Below are positions 24,679 through 31,838 of a stretch of DNA of 33,180 bases, piece after piece. Under the pieces are notes generated by a model. That model made no database searches and was not told where the DNA came from. It saw only the letters and a program-made list of their open reading frames with translations. A program made the position numbers and the translations under genes. This stretch comes from Candidatus Aminicenantota bacterium (GTDB lineage: Bacteria; Acidobacteriota; Aminicenantia; Aminicenantales; Aminicenantaceae), in contig JAGLWV010000014.1 of assembly GCA_023133225.1 (NCBI GenBank), forward strand, positions 1-33,180. The letters run 5' to 3'. Numbering within the stretch: position 1 is the first letter of the stretch; each line of letters starts with the position of its first letter.

Positions 24679-25417
24679 CTTTCTTTCCTTTCTCTTCAGT
24701 TTCTATTTCCTCAAGTATCCTCTTTTCCTCCGGAGATAATTTTCGACTCCTCAAAAGGTCAGGTCTGAGAAGCCATGTTTTTGTCAAAGATTTTTTCTTT
24801 CTCCAATATCTAATTTTATTGTGGTTTCCGGAGAAAAGAACTTCAGGAACTTTTTTTTCTTTGAAATCGCGAGGTCGAGTATACTGAGGAAAATCTAACA
24901 TCCCCTCATAGAAAGAATCATTTTTAACGGATTCCATCTTTCCAACAACTTGAGGAATAAATCTTGAAACTGCATCAACAAAAACAATGGCTGCAGGCTC
25001 TCCACCTGTAAGAATATAATCCCCAATTGAGATCTCGCCTGTCACTAAGTATTGAATCACTCTTTCATCGACTCCTTCATAACGGCCGCAGATAAGAACG
25101 ATTTGAGGATACTGAGCAAATTCTTCGGCAGAAAAAGAATCGAATCTCCTTCCCTGAGGGGAGAGGAGGTATACCGGCGTATCCTCACTCTGCTTAATTT
25201 TTTCCACAGCTGCAAAAATCGGCTCTGGTTTTAGGACCATTCCTTGACCCCCACCAAAGGGGCGATCATCGACCTGTTTGTGCTTATCTAAGGAAAAATC
25301 TCTTAAATCATGAACATGAACTTCAACTAATCCCTTTTCCATAGCCTTTTTTATAACACCTCCTGAAAATACACTCCCGAACATCGCGGGAAATATAGTG
25401 ATTATATCAAATCTCAT
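24665..25417 (-). CDS. trmD: tRNA (guanine-N1)-methyltransferase
   Basis: Makes m1G37 in tRNAs using S-adenosylmethionine, preventing +1 frameshifting. The 250-residue protein has the SPOUT/TrmD signatures: [20 protein letters not shown] at the N-terminus, [32 protein letters not shown] and the trefoil-knot segment [20 protein letters not shown]. The C-terminus is Lys/Glu-rich. It overlaps rimM by 11 bases and rplS by 14 bases. Confidence 0.98.
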   Translation of the reverse strand: MRFDIITIFPAMFGSVFSGGVIKKAMEKGLVEVHVHDLRDFSLDKHKQVDDRPFGGGQGMVLKPEPIFAAVEKIKQSEDTPVYLLSPQGRRFDSFSAEEFAQYPQIVLICGRYEGVDERVIQYLVTGEISIGDYILTGGEPAAIVFVDAVSRFIPQVVGKMESVKNDSFYEGMLDFPQYTRPRDFKEKKVPEVLFSGNHNKIRYWRKKKSLTKTWLLRPDLLRSRKLSPEEKRILEEIETEEKGKKDEPN

Positions 25418-25911
25418 TCAACTCTAAAAGACCTGGAGGAGGATCAATCAATATTTCCCTTTTTTTCAGGTTAACCTTTATGCAGATAGATCGTGTAAAA
25501 GGAATGAGTATTTCTTTCCCTTCTTTTTCAACGACTAAAAGATTATTATTTTCAAAACACAGCAGGTCTTTTACGCTTCCGACCCTATCTCCGCCTTTGG
25601 TGAGTACTAAACAGCCAATGAGTTGGAAAAAGTAATAATTGTTTTTTTTCAGAGTATGAAGGTCTTTCTCTGGAAGCAGGATTTCCTGCCCCACAAATTC
25701 ACGAGCCTGAGAAAGAGAATCGATTCCCTTTAGTTTGAGAATAAAATATTCTCTATAGGGCCGAAAAGATTCAACCCAAAATTCTTGAGTCTTCTCTCTT
25801 TGGAGATATACCCGTGAAAAAAAAATGTTTTTGGGGATATTCTCCATAAAATTTCACCCTTAGCTCACCCAGTCTTCCCTGACTCCTTATAATTTTTGCT
25901 ATGCTGACCAA
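25407..25911 (-). CDS. rimM: Ribosome maturation factor RimM, split by a one-base frameshift
   Basis: RimM helps 30S maturation through S19. The ORF track shows only 25407-25847 (146 residues), which lacks the expected N-terminus. That N-terminus is present just upstream in another frame: from a TTG at 25911 it reads VSIAKIIRSQGRLGELRVKF then YGEYPQKHFF. It joins the annotated part (SRVYLQREKTQEF) if one T is removed from the nine-T run (A9 on the plus strand, 25817-25825). The restored protein would be 167 residues, normal for RimM. AAAGGA precedes the TTG and overlaps the end of khpA. The C-terminal PRC-barrel part is intact (VGSVKDLLCFENNNLLVV). Explanations: sequencing indel, slippage-dependent expression, or a true mutation. 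Confidence 0.88.
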
Positions 25912-25912
25912 A

Positions 25913-26149
25913 TTATCCTTTTTCGATTATCTCGAGATTAAATCTCCTCTTAAGTTTCATCCCAGCAGCACCAAGAATAATTCTTACGGCCCGTGCTGTT
26001 CTTCCCTGCTTGCCGATCACTTTGCCCAAATCTTCCTGTGCAACCTTGAGTTCCAGGATAGTGGTCTGTTCCCCTTCTAGCTGGGAAACCTGTACCTTGT
26101 CCGGATTATCAACTAATGCTTTGGCAATCAATTCAACAAGTTCTTTCAC
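25913..26149 (-). CDS. khpA: KH-domain RNA-binding protein (KhpA)
   Basis: A 78-residue single type II KH-domain protein. The RNA-binding GxxG loop is in [20 protein letters not shown]. The N-terminal [20 protein letters not shown] is characteristic of the protein encoded between rpsP and rimM in many bacteria. KhpA pairs with KhpB in Gram-positives and binds many RNAs. It lies 11 bases after rpsP and its stop region overlaps the proposed rimM start. Confidence 0.95.
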   Translation of the reverse strand: MKELVELIAKALVDNPDKVQVSQLEGEQTTILELKVAQEDLGKVIGKQGRTARAVRIILGAAGMKLKRRFNLEIIEKG

Positions 26150-26160
26150 TGTAACCTCCT

Positions 26161-26430
26161 TTAAGTTTTAGAATCTTGAGTGGAAAGCTTCTCAGGCTTT
26201 GAAACTTTATGCAAAAGAGATTGAACTGTATTAGAGGCTTGAGCTCCTTTCTTCAACCAATAATTCGCTCTTTCTAAGTCAACTTTGATATCAGGTGGTT
26301 CTGTTAAAGGATTGTAATAGCCTAAAATCTCTTTTGCTTTGCTTTCCCTGGGTTTTCTTGAATCAATAGCGATGATGCGATAATAGGGCTTTTTTTTCGT
26401 TCCCATTCTCATAAGTCGTAATGCAATCAT
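26161..26430 (-). CDS. rpsP: 30S ribosomal protein S16
   Basis: An 89-residue ribosomal protein needed for early 30S assembly. Family features are [20 protein letters not shown] at the start, [20 protein letters not shown] and the [21 protein letters not shown] segment. It is the first gene of the rpsP-khpA-rimM-trmD-rplS-rnhB-TPR cluster. A 153-base gap with a REP-like hairpin separates it from ffh. Confidence 0.98.
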   Translation of the reverse strand: MIALRLMRMGTKKKPYYRIIAIDSRKPRESKAKEILGYYNPLTEPPDIKVDLERANYWLKKGAQASNTVQSLLHKVSKPEKLSTQDSKT

Positions 26431-26505
26431 TTTCTATCCGTTATTAAAAGGTAGTAGAGATAATATCTTATTTTTTTCTCTAAGTCAACTGTTTTTAACG
26501 AGATA

Positions 26506-26604
26506 AAAAAAGGGTCACATCTCAATATAAGACATGTTTCTCCCGTTCTTACAAAAGCGAATCGGCACCTTCTTCTGAATATGTTAAAAGTCGAGATGCG
26601 ACCC
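26506..26604. repeat. REP-like hairpin (GGGTCACATCTC/GAGATGCGACCC) overlapping the ffh stop
   Basis: Arms GGGTCACATCTC (26512-26523) and GAGATGCGACCC (26593-26604) pair with one mismatch and enclose 69 bases. An A-run precedes the left arm, as in the other units. The right arm lies inside ffh and, read on the minus strand, encodes its last residues and stop (GSHLDF then TAA). I suspect a RAYT-type REP element, based on layout only. Confidence 0.65.
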
Positions 26605-27915
26605 CGACAGGAGTTTCTGAAACTGAGATTTTTTCATCATTTTCTTCATTTCTAAAAACTGCTTTAACAACTGATTCACTTCAGAAACCGACCTTCCACT
26701 TCCCTTAGAAATTCTAACTCGCCTGCTCCCGTTGATTATCTTTGGACGTTCCCTCTCCTCCATAGTCATGGAATTGATAATAGCCTCATAGTGAAGAATC
26801 TTCTTATCATCAATATTCAGCTTAGAAATATTCTTAAAAGGCCCGGCTTCGGGAAGCAAGCCTAAAAGTTGGGAGATGGAACCCATTTTTTTCATCTGGA
26901 TGAGCTGCTTTTTGAAATCCTCTAAAGTGAACTCTTGATTCTTGAGACGTTTCGCAAGTTCCTTCGCTTCATCTAAATCAGCCTCCCCCTCGGCTTTCTC
27001 GACTAAACTCAAAATATCGCCCATGCCGAGTATACGAGAAGACATCCGGTCAGGGTGAAAAATTTCAAACTTATCCAATTTTTCCCCCGTACCCACAAAT
27101 TTTATTGGTTTACCTGTAACAGTAACAATCGATAAGGCTGCTCCCCCCCTGGCATCGCCATCGAGCTTGGTTAAGATAATAGAATTCAAGCCAATCGTTT
27201 TTTCAAAAATCTGAGCACTCTTTACTGCATCCTGTCCTGTCATAGAATCTCCAATATAAATAACTTCCGTAGGATCAAGGATATCTCTCACTAATCGAAG
27301 TTCTTTCATAAGATCATCGTCTATATGAAGCCTCCCTGCTGTATCAACAATGAGGGGATCAAAGCCTCGGTTCGTTGCATACTTAACAAGCTCCTTAAGG
27401 GCTCCGGAAGGAGAAGACATCTGCTCTTTTGTCATTTCATAGCAAGGAAGGTTGAGCATCTTTGCAATCATCTTCATCTGCTCTTGCGCAGCGGGCCTTT
27501 TCAGATCAAATGAGACAAGAAGAGGATTTTTTTGTAAGCTCAAAACCCATTTAGCCAGTTTTCCGCAAGTTGTCGTTTTCCCTGAGCCTTGAAGTCCAAC
27601 GAGCATGAAGATCGAAGGGGGGCGGCTCGAGAATTTTAACTTTTTTTCTTCCTGCCCCAGGATTGAAGTCAATTCATCTCTGACTATCTTTATGACCTGT
27701 TGAGCTGGGGAAAGACTCAAAAGAACTTTCTCGTCTAAAGCCTTGAGCTTGACTCGCTCTTCAAATTCTTTCACGACTTGGTAGTTAACATCAGCCTCGA
27801 GAAAGGAAAGTCGAATCATTTTTAATGCTTCAACCATGTTTGTCTCAGTTATCTTCCCCTCGCCGCGAAGATACTTTAAAGCTTTTTGAAGGCGTCTCGA
27901 TAATTGATCGAACAT
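26584..27915 (-). CDS. ffh: Signal recognition particle GTPase Ffh (SRP54)
   Basis: Binds signal sequences and SRP RNA and delivers nascent membrane proteins to FtsY. The 443-residue protein has the NG domain with GTPase motifs GLQGSGKTT (107-115), DTAGRLH and TKLDGDARGG, and the Met-rich M domain with GSRRVRISKGSGRSVSEVNQ, which binds SRP RNA. AGGAA precedes the ATG by about 9 bases. A 9-bp inverted repeat sits 18 bases upstream of the start. The last residues (SGSHLDF) are encoded by a REP-like element, replacing whatever natural C-terminus existed. No SRP RNA gene is in the window. Confidence 0.97.
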   Translation of the reverse strand: MFDQLSRRLQKALKYLRGEGKITETNMVEALKMIRLSFLEADVNYQVVKEFEERVKLKALDEKVLLSLSPAQQVIKIVRDELTSILGQEEKKLKFSSRPPSIFMLVGLQGSGKTTTCGKLAKWVLSLQKNPLLVSFDLKRPAAQEQMKMIAKMLNLPCYEMTKEQMSSPSGALKELVKYATNRGFDPLIVDTAGRLHIDDDLMKELRLVRDILDPTEVIYIGDSMTGQDAVKSAQIFEKTIGLNSIILTKLDGDARGGAALSIVTVTGKPIKFVGTGEKLDKFEIFHPDRMSSRILGMGDILSLVEKAEGEADLDEAKELAKRLKNQEFTLEDFKKQLIQMKKMGSISQLLGLLPEAGPFKNISKLNIDDKKILHYEAIINSMTMEERERPKIINGSRRVRISKGSGRSVSEVNQLLKQFLEMKKMMKKSQFQKLLSGSHLDF

Positions 27916-27933
27916 GCTTTTATTTCCTAAGTC

Positions 27934-27958
27934 ATTAACCTGATTTATTCAGGTTAAT
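27934..27958. promoter_or_regulatory. Perfect inverted repeat upstream of ffh
   Basis: ATTAACCTG and CAGGTTAAT enclose ATTTATT. It sits 18 bases before the ffh ATG, around where a promoter or leader would be. It could be an operator or a leader hairpin. There is no T-run in either direction to suggest a terminator. Confidence 0.4.
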
Positions 27959-28057
27959 TGACATCCAATATGTTACGTTAGACCAAGATTAAAATCAATG
28001 AAGAAACCGTGAGCAAGGCTGAGCGGGCATGGTTCCTCTTCTCTCTTTTCACTACCA

Positions 28058-28305
28058 GGTTTTGGGGGATAGCCGAAGCGACCATTGAAGATTTAGCCTT
28101 CGGAGCTCGGCTTTTGAGGGAAGTTGACGAAGTCAACCGGCCGAGATGTTTGAGCACGAGATGAGAAAAGGAAGCGAGTCCCGTAATGAAAAAGAACATA
28201 CGGCGTATGTCATGAACTGTGGTGCGGAGTTCCGAGGCCGCCGAAAAGGCCGAGTGTAGAATGGCGTAAAAAATCTGATTGGGAGCGAGGCTATCCCCCA
28301 AAACC
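28058..28305 (+). repeat. Dispersed 248-bp TIR element, copy 3 (full)
   Basis: Bounded by AGGTTTTGGGGGATAGCC and its inverse. It is the same length as copy 2, which lies in the opposite orientation. Conserved inner stems are CCGAAG/CTTCGG, GTTGAC-GAA-GTCAAC nested in CTCGGC/GCCGAG, and ACATA/TATGT around CGGCG. The element occupies the divergent gap between ffh (minus) and accB (plus), and accB starts 120 bases beyond its end. The 107-residue minus ORF (27978-28301) is this repeat in translation. The rest of the 510-base gap holds the inverted repeat near ffh and a weak TTGACT promoter-like site at 28315. Confidence 0.93.
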
Positions 28306-28425
28306 TCCTATGGCTTGACTTTTTCTCACATTGCGATTAATGTATTACTACTTTTTTGCAGGAGTAATGGAGAAAAGGATAGAAAAGGATAAGGTTTTAC
28401 CTCGCACACTCTCGGGAGAATAAAA

Positions 28426-28899
28426 ATGAGTCCGAAAATTGATTATAAAGAAGTCAATAAGCTCATTGAGCTAATGGAAAAGAAAAATTTGGACAACTTC
28501 GAACTTGAAATAGAGGGACTTAAAATAAAAATAAGCAGAAATATAGCTCCCGCTGTTGAAGGGGAGTCTTCCACTTCTCTCCCGACATCTCCAAAGAACG
28601 AAACGGAGGAAAGCAGCGAGTCTTTGGAAACTGTCACACAGGAGGGAAAAAATAATCTTCACCACATCACATCCCCAATGGTTGGAACTTTTTACCGATC
28701 TTCAGATCCTTCTTCTCCTCCTTTTGTTGAAATAGATGACTCGGTGAAAAAAAACCAGACTCTCTGCATCATAGAAGCAATGAAATTGATGAATGAAATC
28801 GAATCAGATGTTAAAGGTATTATAATAGAAATTTATGCCGAAAACGGAAAGCCTGTCGAATATGGACAAAAATTGTTTACAATCCAAACACTTCCCTGA
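28426..28899 (+). CDS. accB: Biotin carboxyl carrier protein of acetyl-CoA carboxylase
   Basis: Carries the biotin that is carboxylated by AccC and used to make malonyl-CoA for fatty acid synthesis. The 157-residue protein has the usual layout: helical N-terminus ([20 protein letters not shown]), a Ser/Thr/Glu-rich linker (about 43-80), and a biotinyl domain with [13 protein letters not shown] (biotin on Lys120). [20 protein letters not shown] is the typical thumb region. GGGAG lies 8 bases before the ATG. accC follows after 6 bases. Confidence 0.97.
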   Translation: MSPKIDYKEVNKLIELMEKKNLDNFELEIEGLKIKISRNIAPAVEGESSTSLPTSPKNETEESSESLETVTQEGKNNLHHITSPMVGTFYRSSDPSSPPFVEIDDSVKKNQTLCIIEAMKLMNEIESDVKGIIIEIYAENGKPVEYGQKLFTIQTLP

Positions 28900-28905
28900 C
28901 CTCTT

Positions 28906-30252
28906 ATGTTTTCCAAAATCCTAATAGCCAACCGAGGGGAAATTGCTCTTCGTATAATCCGGGCAGCCAAAGAATTGGGTTTAAAAACTGTGGCTGTCTA
29001 TTCTGAAGCAGACAAAAACTCCCTGCATACCATGCTCGCAGACGAAAAAATCTGCATAGGTCCTGCCAAAGCTTCTGAAAGCTATCTCAATATACCCAAT
29101 ATCCTGAGTTCTGCTGAGATTACAAAAGCCGATGCGATCCATCCTGGCTATGGATTCCTGGCGGAAAATCCCCGTTTACCAGAGATCTGTGAAACATCAG
29201 GCATCACTTTTATCGGTCCTTCCGCTTCGATCATGAGGATCATGGGGGATAAAAACAAAGCTCGTCAAGAGATGAAGAGAGTGAAATTACCTGTAATCCC
29301 GGGCAGTGATGAAATTATTGATGATGTATCAGAGGCAAAAAAACTCGCCCAAAAAATCGGCTGTCCCGTTATTCTCAAGGCAACATCAGGGGGCGGAGGC
29401 AAAGGCATGAGAATTGTCCGCTCTGCCGCAAATCTGGAAGGCCAGTTTTCCATTGCCCAAAATGAGGCCAAAGCCGCTTTTGGCGAATCTTCTCTTTATC
29501 TGGAAAAATATATCCCAAGAGCCCATCACATCGAGATACAAGTCATCGGGGACAAAAAGGGAAATGTTCTCGCCTTTGGAGAAAGAGAATGTTCCATCCA
29601 GAGAAAATACCAGAAAGTGCTTGAGGAAACACCTTCTCCTTTTATTGATGATAGGTTGCGGAAAAAGATAATCAAGGCCGCACAGGAAGCAGCACATTCT
29701 ATAGGCTACGAAAGCCTGGGAACATTTGAGTTCTTGGTGGATGAGAATAGGAAATTTTATTTTATGGAAGTAAACACCAGAGTCCAAGTCGAACACCCGA
29801 TAACCGAAATGGTGTACGGAATTGACTTGATCAAAGAACAAATCAAGATAGCAAAAGGTGAAAAACTCTCTATCCCCCATGATTTAAAACTAAACGGTCA
29901 TTGTATAGAATGCAGGATAAATGCAGAAGATGCAGAAACATTTTTTCCCTCTCCTGGGAAGATTGACTTCCTTGCTCTTCCGGGCGGAGAAGGAATCCGT
30001 ATAGATTCCGCCGCTTACTGCAATTGGGAGATTCCCCCTGACTATGATTCTCTCATTGCAAAAATTGTAGCAAGAGCTCCCACACGACCGGAAGCCATCA
30101 AAAAAATGTTAACTGCTCTAGAGATGACAACCATTGCTGGAATAAAAACAAATATCCCACTTCATTTGAGTATTCTTTCCAATTCAGATTTCATCAAAGG
30201 AAACTACGACATCCAATTTATGGAGAGATTTCTTCGTAATAAGAACAAATAA
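28906..30252 (+). CDS. accC: Acetyl-CoA carboxylase, biotin carboxylase subunit
   Basis: An ATP-grasp enzyme that carboxylates biotin on AccB. It has the usual length at 448 residues. Signatures: MFSKILIANRGEIALRIIRA, HPGYGFLAENPRLPEICE, the Gly-rich ATP loop TSGGGGKGMRIV, and EVNTRVQVEHPITEMVYGID with the catalytic Glu and Arg. The TAA stop overlaps the first bases of a 29-bp REP-like stem. It is convergent with the M48 gene. Confidence 0.98.
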   Translation: MFSKILIANRGEIALRIIRAAKELGLKTVAVYSEADKNSLHTMLADEKICIGPAKASESYLNIPNILSSAEITKADAIHPGYGFLAENPRLPEICETSGITFIGPSASIMRIMGDKNKARQEMKRVKLPVIPGSDEIIDDVSEAKKLAQKIGCPVILKATSGGGGKGMRIVRSAANLEGQFSIAQNEAKAAFGESSLYLEKYIPRAHHIEIQVIGDKKGNVLAFGERECSIQRKYQKVLEETPSPFIDDRLRKKIIKAAQEAAHSIGYESLGTFEFLVDENRKFYFMEVNTRVQVEHPITEMVYGIDLIKEQIKIAKGEKLSIPHDLKLNGHCIECRINAEDAETFFPSPGKIDFLALPGGEGIRIDSAAYCNWEIPPDYDSLIAKIVARAPTRPEAIKKMLTALEMTTIAGIKTNIPLHLSILSNSDFIKGNYDIQFMERFLRNKNK

Positions 30253-30322
30253 GGGACGTTCCCCAGAGTACCATCCTTTGCGAACTCATATTTAAAGGGT
30301 GGTACTCTGGGGAACGTCCCTT
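30251..30322. repeat. Long REP-like hairpin between accC and the M48 gene; possible bidirectional terminator
   Basis: Two 29-base arms, starting AAGGGACGTTCCCCAGAGTA on each strand, pair with only one G-T wobble around a 14-base loop. The left arm begins inside the accC stop codon. The right arm, read on the minus strand, encodes the end of the M48-like protein (RDVPQSTTL), whose TAA lies at the loop edge. It is the strongest hairpin in the window and sits between convergent genes, so it may end transcription from both. Confidence 0.85.
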
Positions 30323-31680
30323 ACTTTCTTTCTTATCCGGATCTTGACCTCAAACTCACCGGAGTTATCGCCTACGACATTCTCATTGATTCCCAAATAA
30401 AGACGCCCGTTCAACGGCATCATTATAGTATTTTTTGGTCCTATAAAAAATTTTTCAACAACCTCATGGCGAATGTCTTGTTCTTTTTCCTCGTTAATTT
30501 CAACAGAAATGAGCCAGACAACTCTCCCGATTAAAGCCCCTTTATTCCTATCTGTAAAAGGTTGATGCAAGTCTTGAAGAGGATAGCCCTCAGGCCCACA
30601 ATGGGCAATTGGATTGCCTTCCTGAAGAATGATTTGCCCGGATGCGTCAAAATAAATTTCCTGGCCTTCTCTAACATCAAGTCCGGAATCTGTCCAATCC
30701 AGATCGCCCAAAACAGCGAGTTGAATGTCTGTTTCCAGTTCTGTTTCGGAGTATTCATCCATTCCCTCACGGAGAAATGTGGACGGTAAAGACTTGAGCA
30801 GAGATCTCAATTCGTTGAATCCTGAAGGGTCCTCATAAAAGGGAAAAGAAGGGAGCAATTTCAAATAAGCTAAGAGTTTTTTTTGCCTCCTTGGATTCCA
30901 GGGATTTTTTCTCATCCAGGAGAAAGAAGGTTCTTCACTTATCCCCAGTCGATTAACCAAGGTCACAAATCCTTGAGGATCGAATTCTGCATCATAACTA
31001 TTTATGAGCGCAAATTCGTCAGCTTTCTCGATCTTGGAAGAATCATATTCGAGGTTTGAAAAAAAGGCAAAAGCACCTCCCTCAGCCAAAAAAATCCGAT
31101 CCAACCTCTCCCATCCTTTATCTCCTGCAATTATTTCTCCCGGTTTAAAATCAGGTTGATTCATCAATTTTTTATTAATCTGCTGGTGAACGTGATGGGC
31201 CATGACATGCCCTGTCTCAAAAGCTAAAATCCCAGCAAGCTCGGATTCTGATTCTGTGGCTTCAATCAGGCCACGGTAGATATAAACCTGTCCTCCTAAT
31301 GTTGTGAAGGCATTAATATCAGGAGAATCAATAATTTTGAAGGACCATTCCCAATTCCCGACAAGTTCGCCAAAACGAGTCCGATTGATAATCCTATTTT
31401 TTATTCTATCCAGAAAATTACTCAAGAATTTATCTTTCAAAATCACAATTTCTTTTTCAATCTCGGAAGCTATCCTTCTGGCATATACGATTTCATCACC
31501 CTCTGGTATGAGATAAAATCTTTTTTCAGCTTCATCCTCTTTCCTCTTCAAAACAGAGCCTTCAACAGCAGTACAACTGAAAAAAATCGACAAAAATAAT
31601 AGAAGAAGAGGGATTATTGACAAAAGAGAAACATCAAATGTCTTCCTTTTTCTCACTTGGCTTTTTTTGCTGTTTTTCAT
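30292..31680 (-). CDS. Degenerate M48-like metalloprotease with LecA-like C-terminal domain
   Basis: The ORF track starts at 31821, but the ATG at 31680 gives a proper signal sequence (MKNSKKSQVRKRKTFDVSLL, then a hydrophobic core ending IFFSC, a possible lipoprotein site). An M48-type peptidase domain follows: INAFTTLGGQVYIYRGLIEA and ESELAGILAFETGHVMAHH. The zinc motif HEXXH reads FETGH, so one ligand is missing; EKADEFAL keeps the third-ligand region. The C-terminal third (from about WTDSGLDVREGQEIYFDASG to RLYLGINENVVGDNSGEFEV) resembles the PA-IL/LecA beta-sandwich lectin domain. The protein, about 462 residues, is probably periplasmic and may bind rather than cut. Its last residues come from a REP-like hairpin. 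It is divergent from the efflux adaptor gene. Confidence 0.82.
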   Translation of the reverse strand: MKNSKKSQVRKRKTFDVSLLSIIPLLLLFLSIFFSCTAVEGSVLKRKEDEAEKRFYLIPEGDEIVYARRIASEIEKEIVILKDKFLSNFLDRIKNRIINRTRFGELVGNWEWSFKIIDSPDINAFTTLGGQVYIYRGLIEATESESELAGILAFETGHVMAHHVHQQINKKLMNQPDFKPGEIIAGDKGWERLDRIFLAEGGAFAFFSNLEYDSSKIEKADEFALINSYDAEFDPQGFVTLVNRLGISEEPSFSWMRKNPWNPRRQKKLLAYLKLLPSFPFYEDPSGFNELRSLLKSLPSTFLREGMDEYSETELETDIQLAVLGDLDWTDSGLDVREGQEIYFDASGQIILQEGNPIAHCGPEGYPLQDLHQPFTDRNKGALIGRVVWLISVEINEEKEQDIRHEVVEKFFIGPKNTIMMPLNGRLYLGINENVVGDNSGEFEVKIRIRKKVRDVPQSTTL

Positions 31681-31838
31681 CTCATATCTGTTCTTATATT
31701 TTAATCGGTTAGAACTCAATAAATCAATATTAACAACTCTCAACTTTTCAAGCAACTCAAAATGGTTAATCTGAGCATAAACTTTTTGCCTTTCAAACCG
31801 TAGTATAATATGATAATACATTCCAAAGAGGTCAAAAA

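Noticed and set aside
31681-31821. N-terminal extension of the M48-like ORF
   Set aside because: The added 47 residues precede a good signal peptide start and run through the divergent promoter region, so they are not likely translated.
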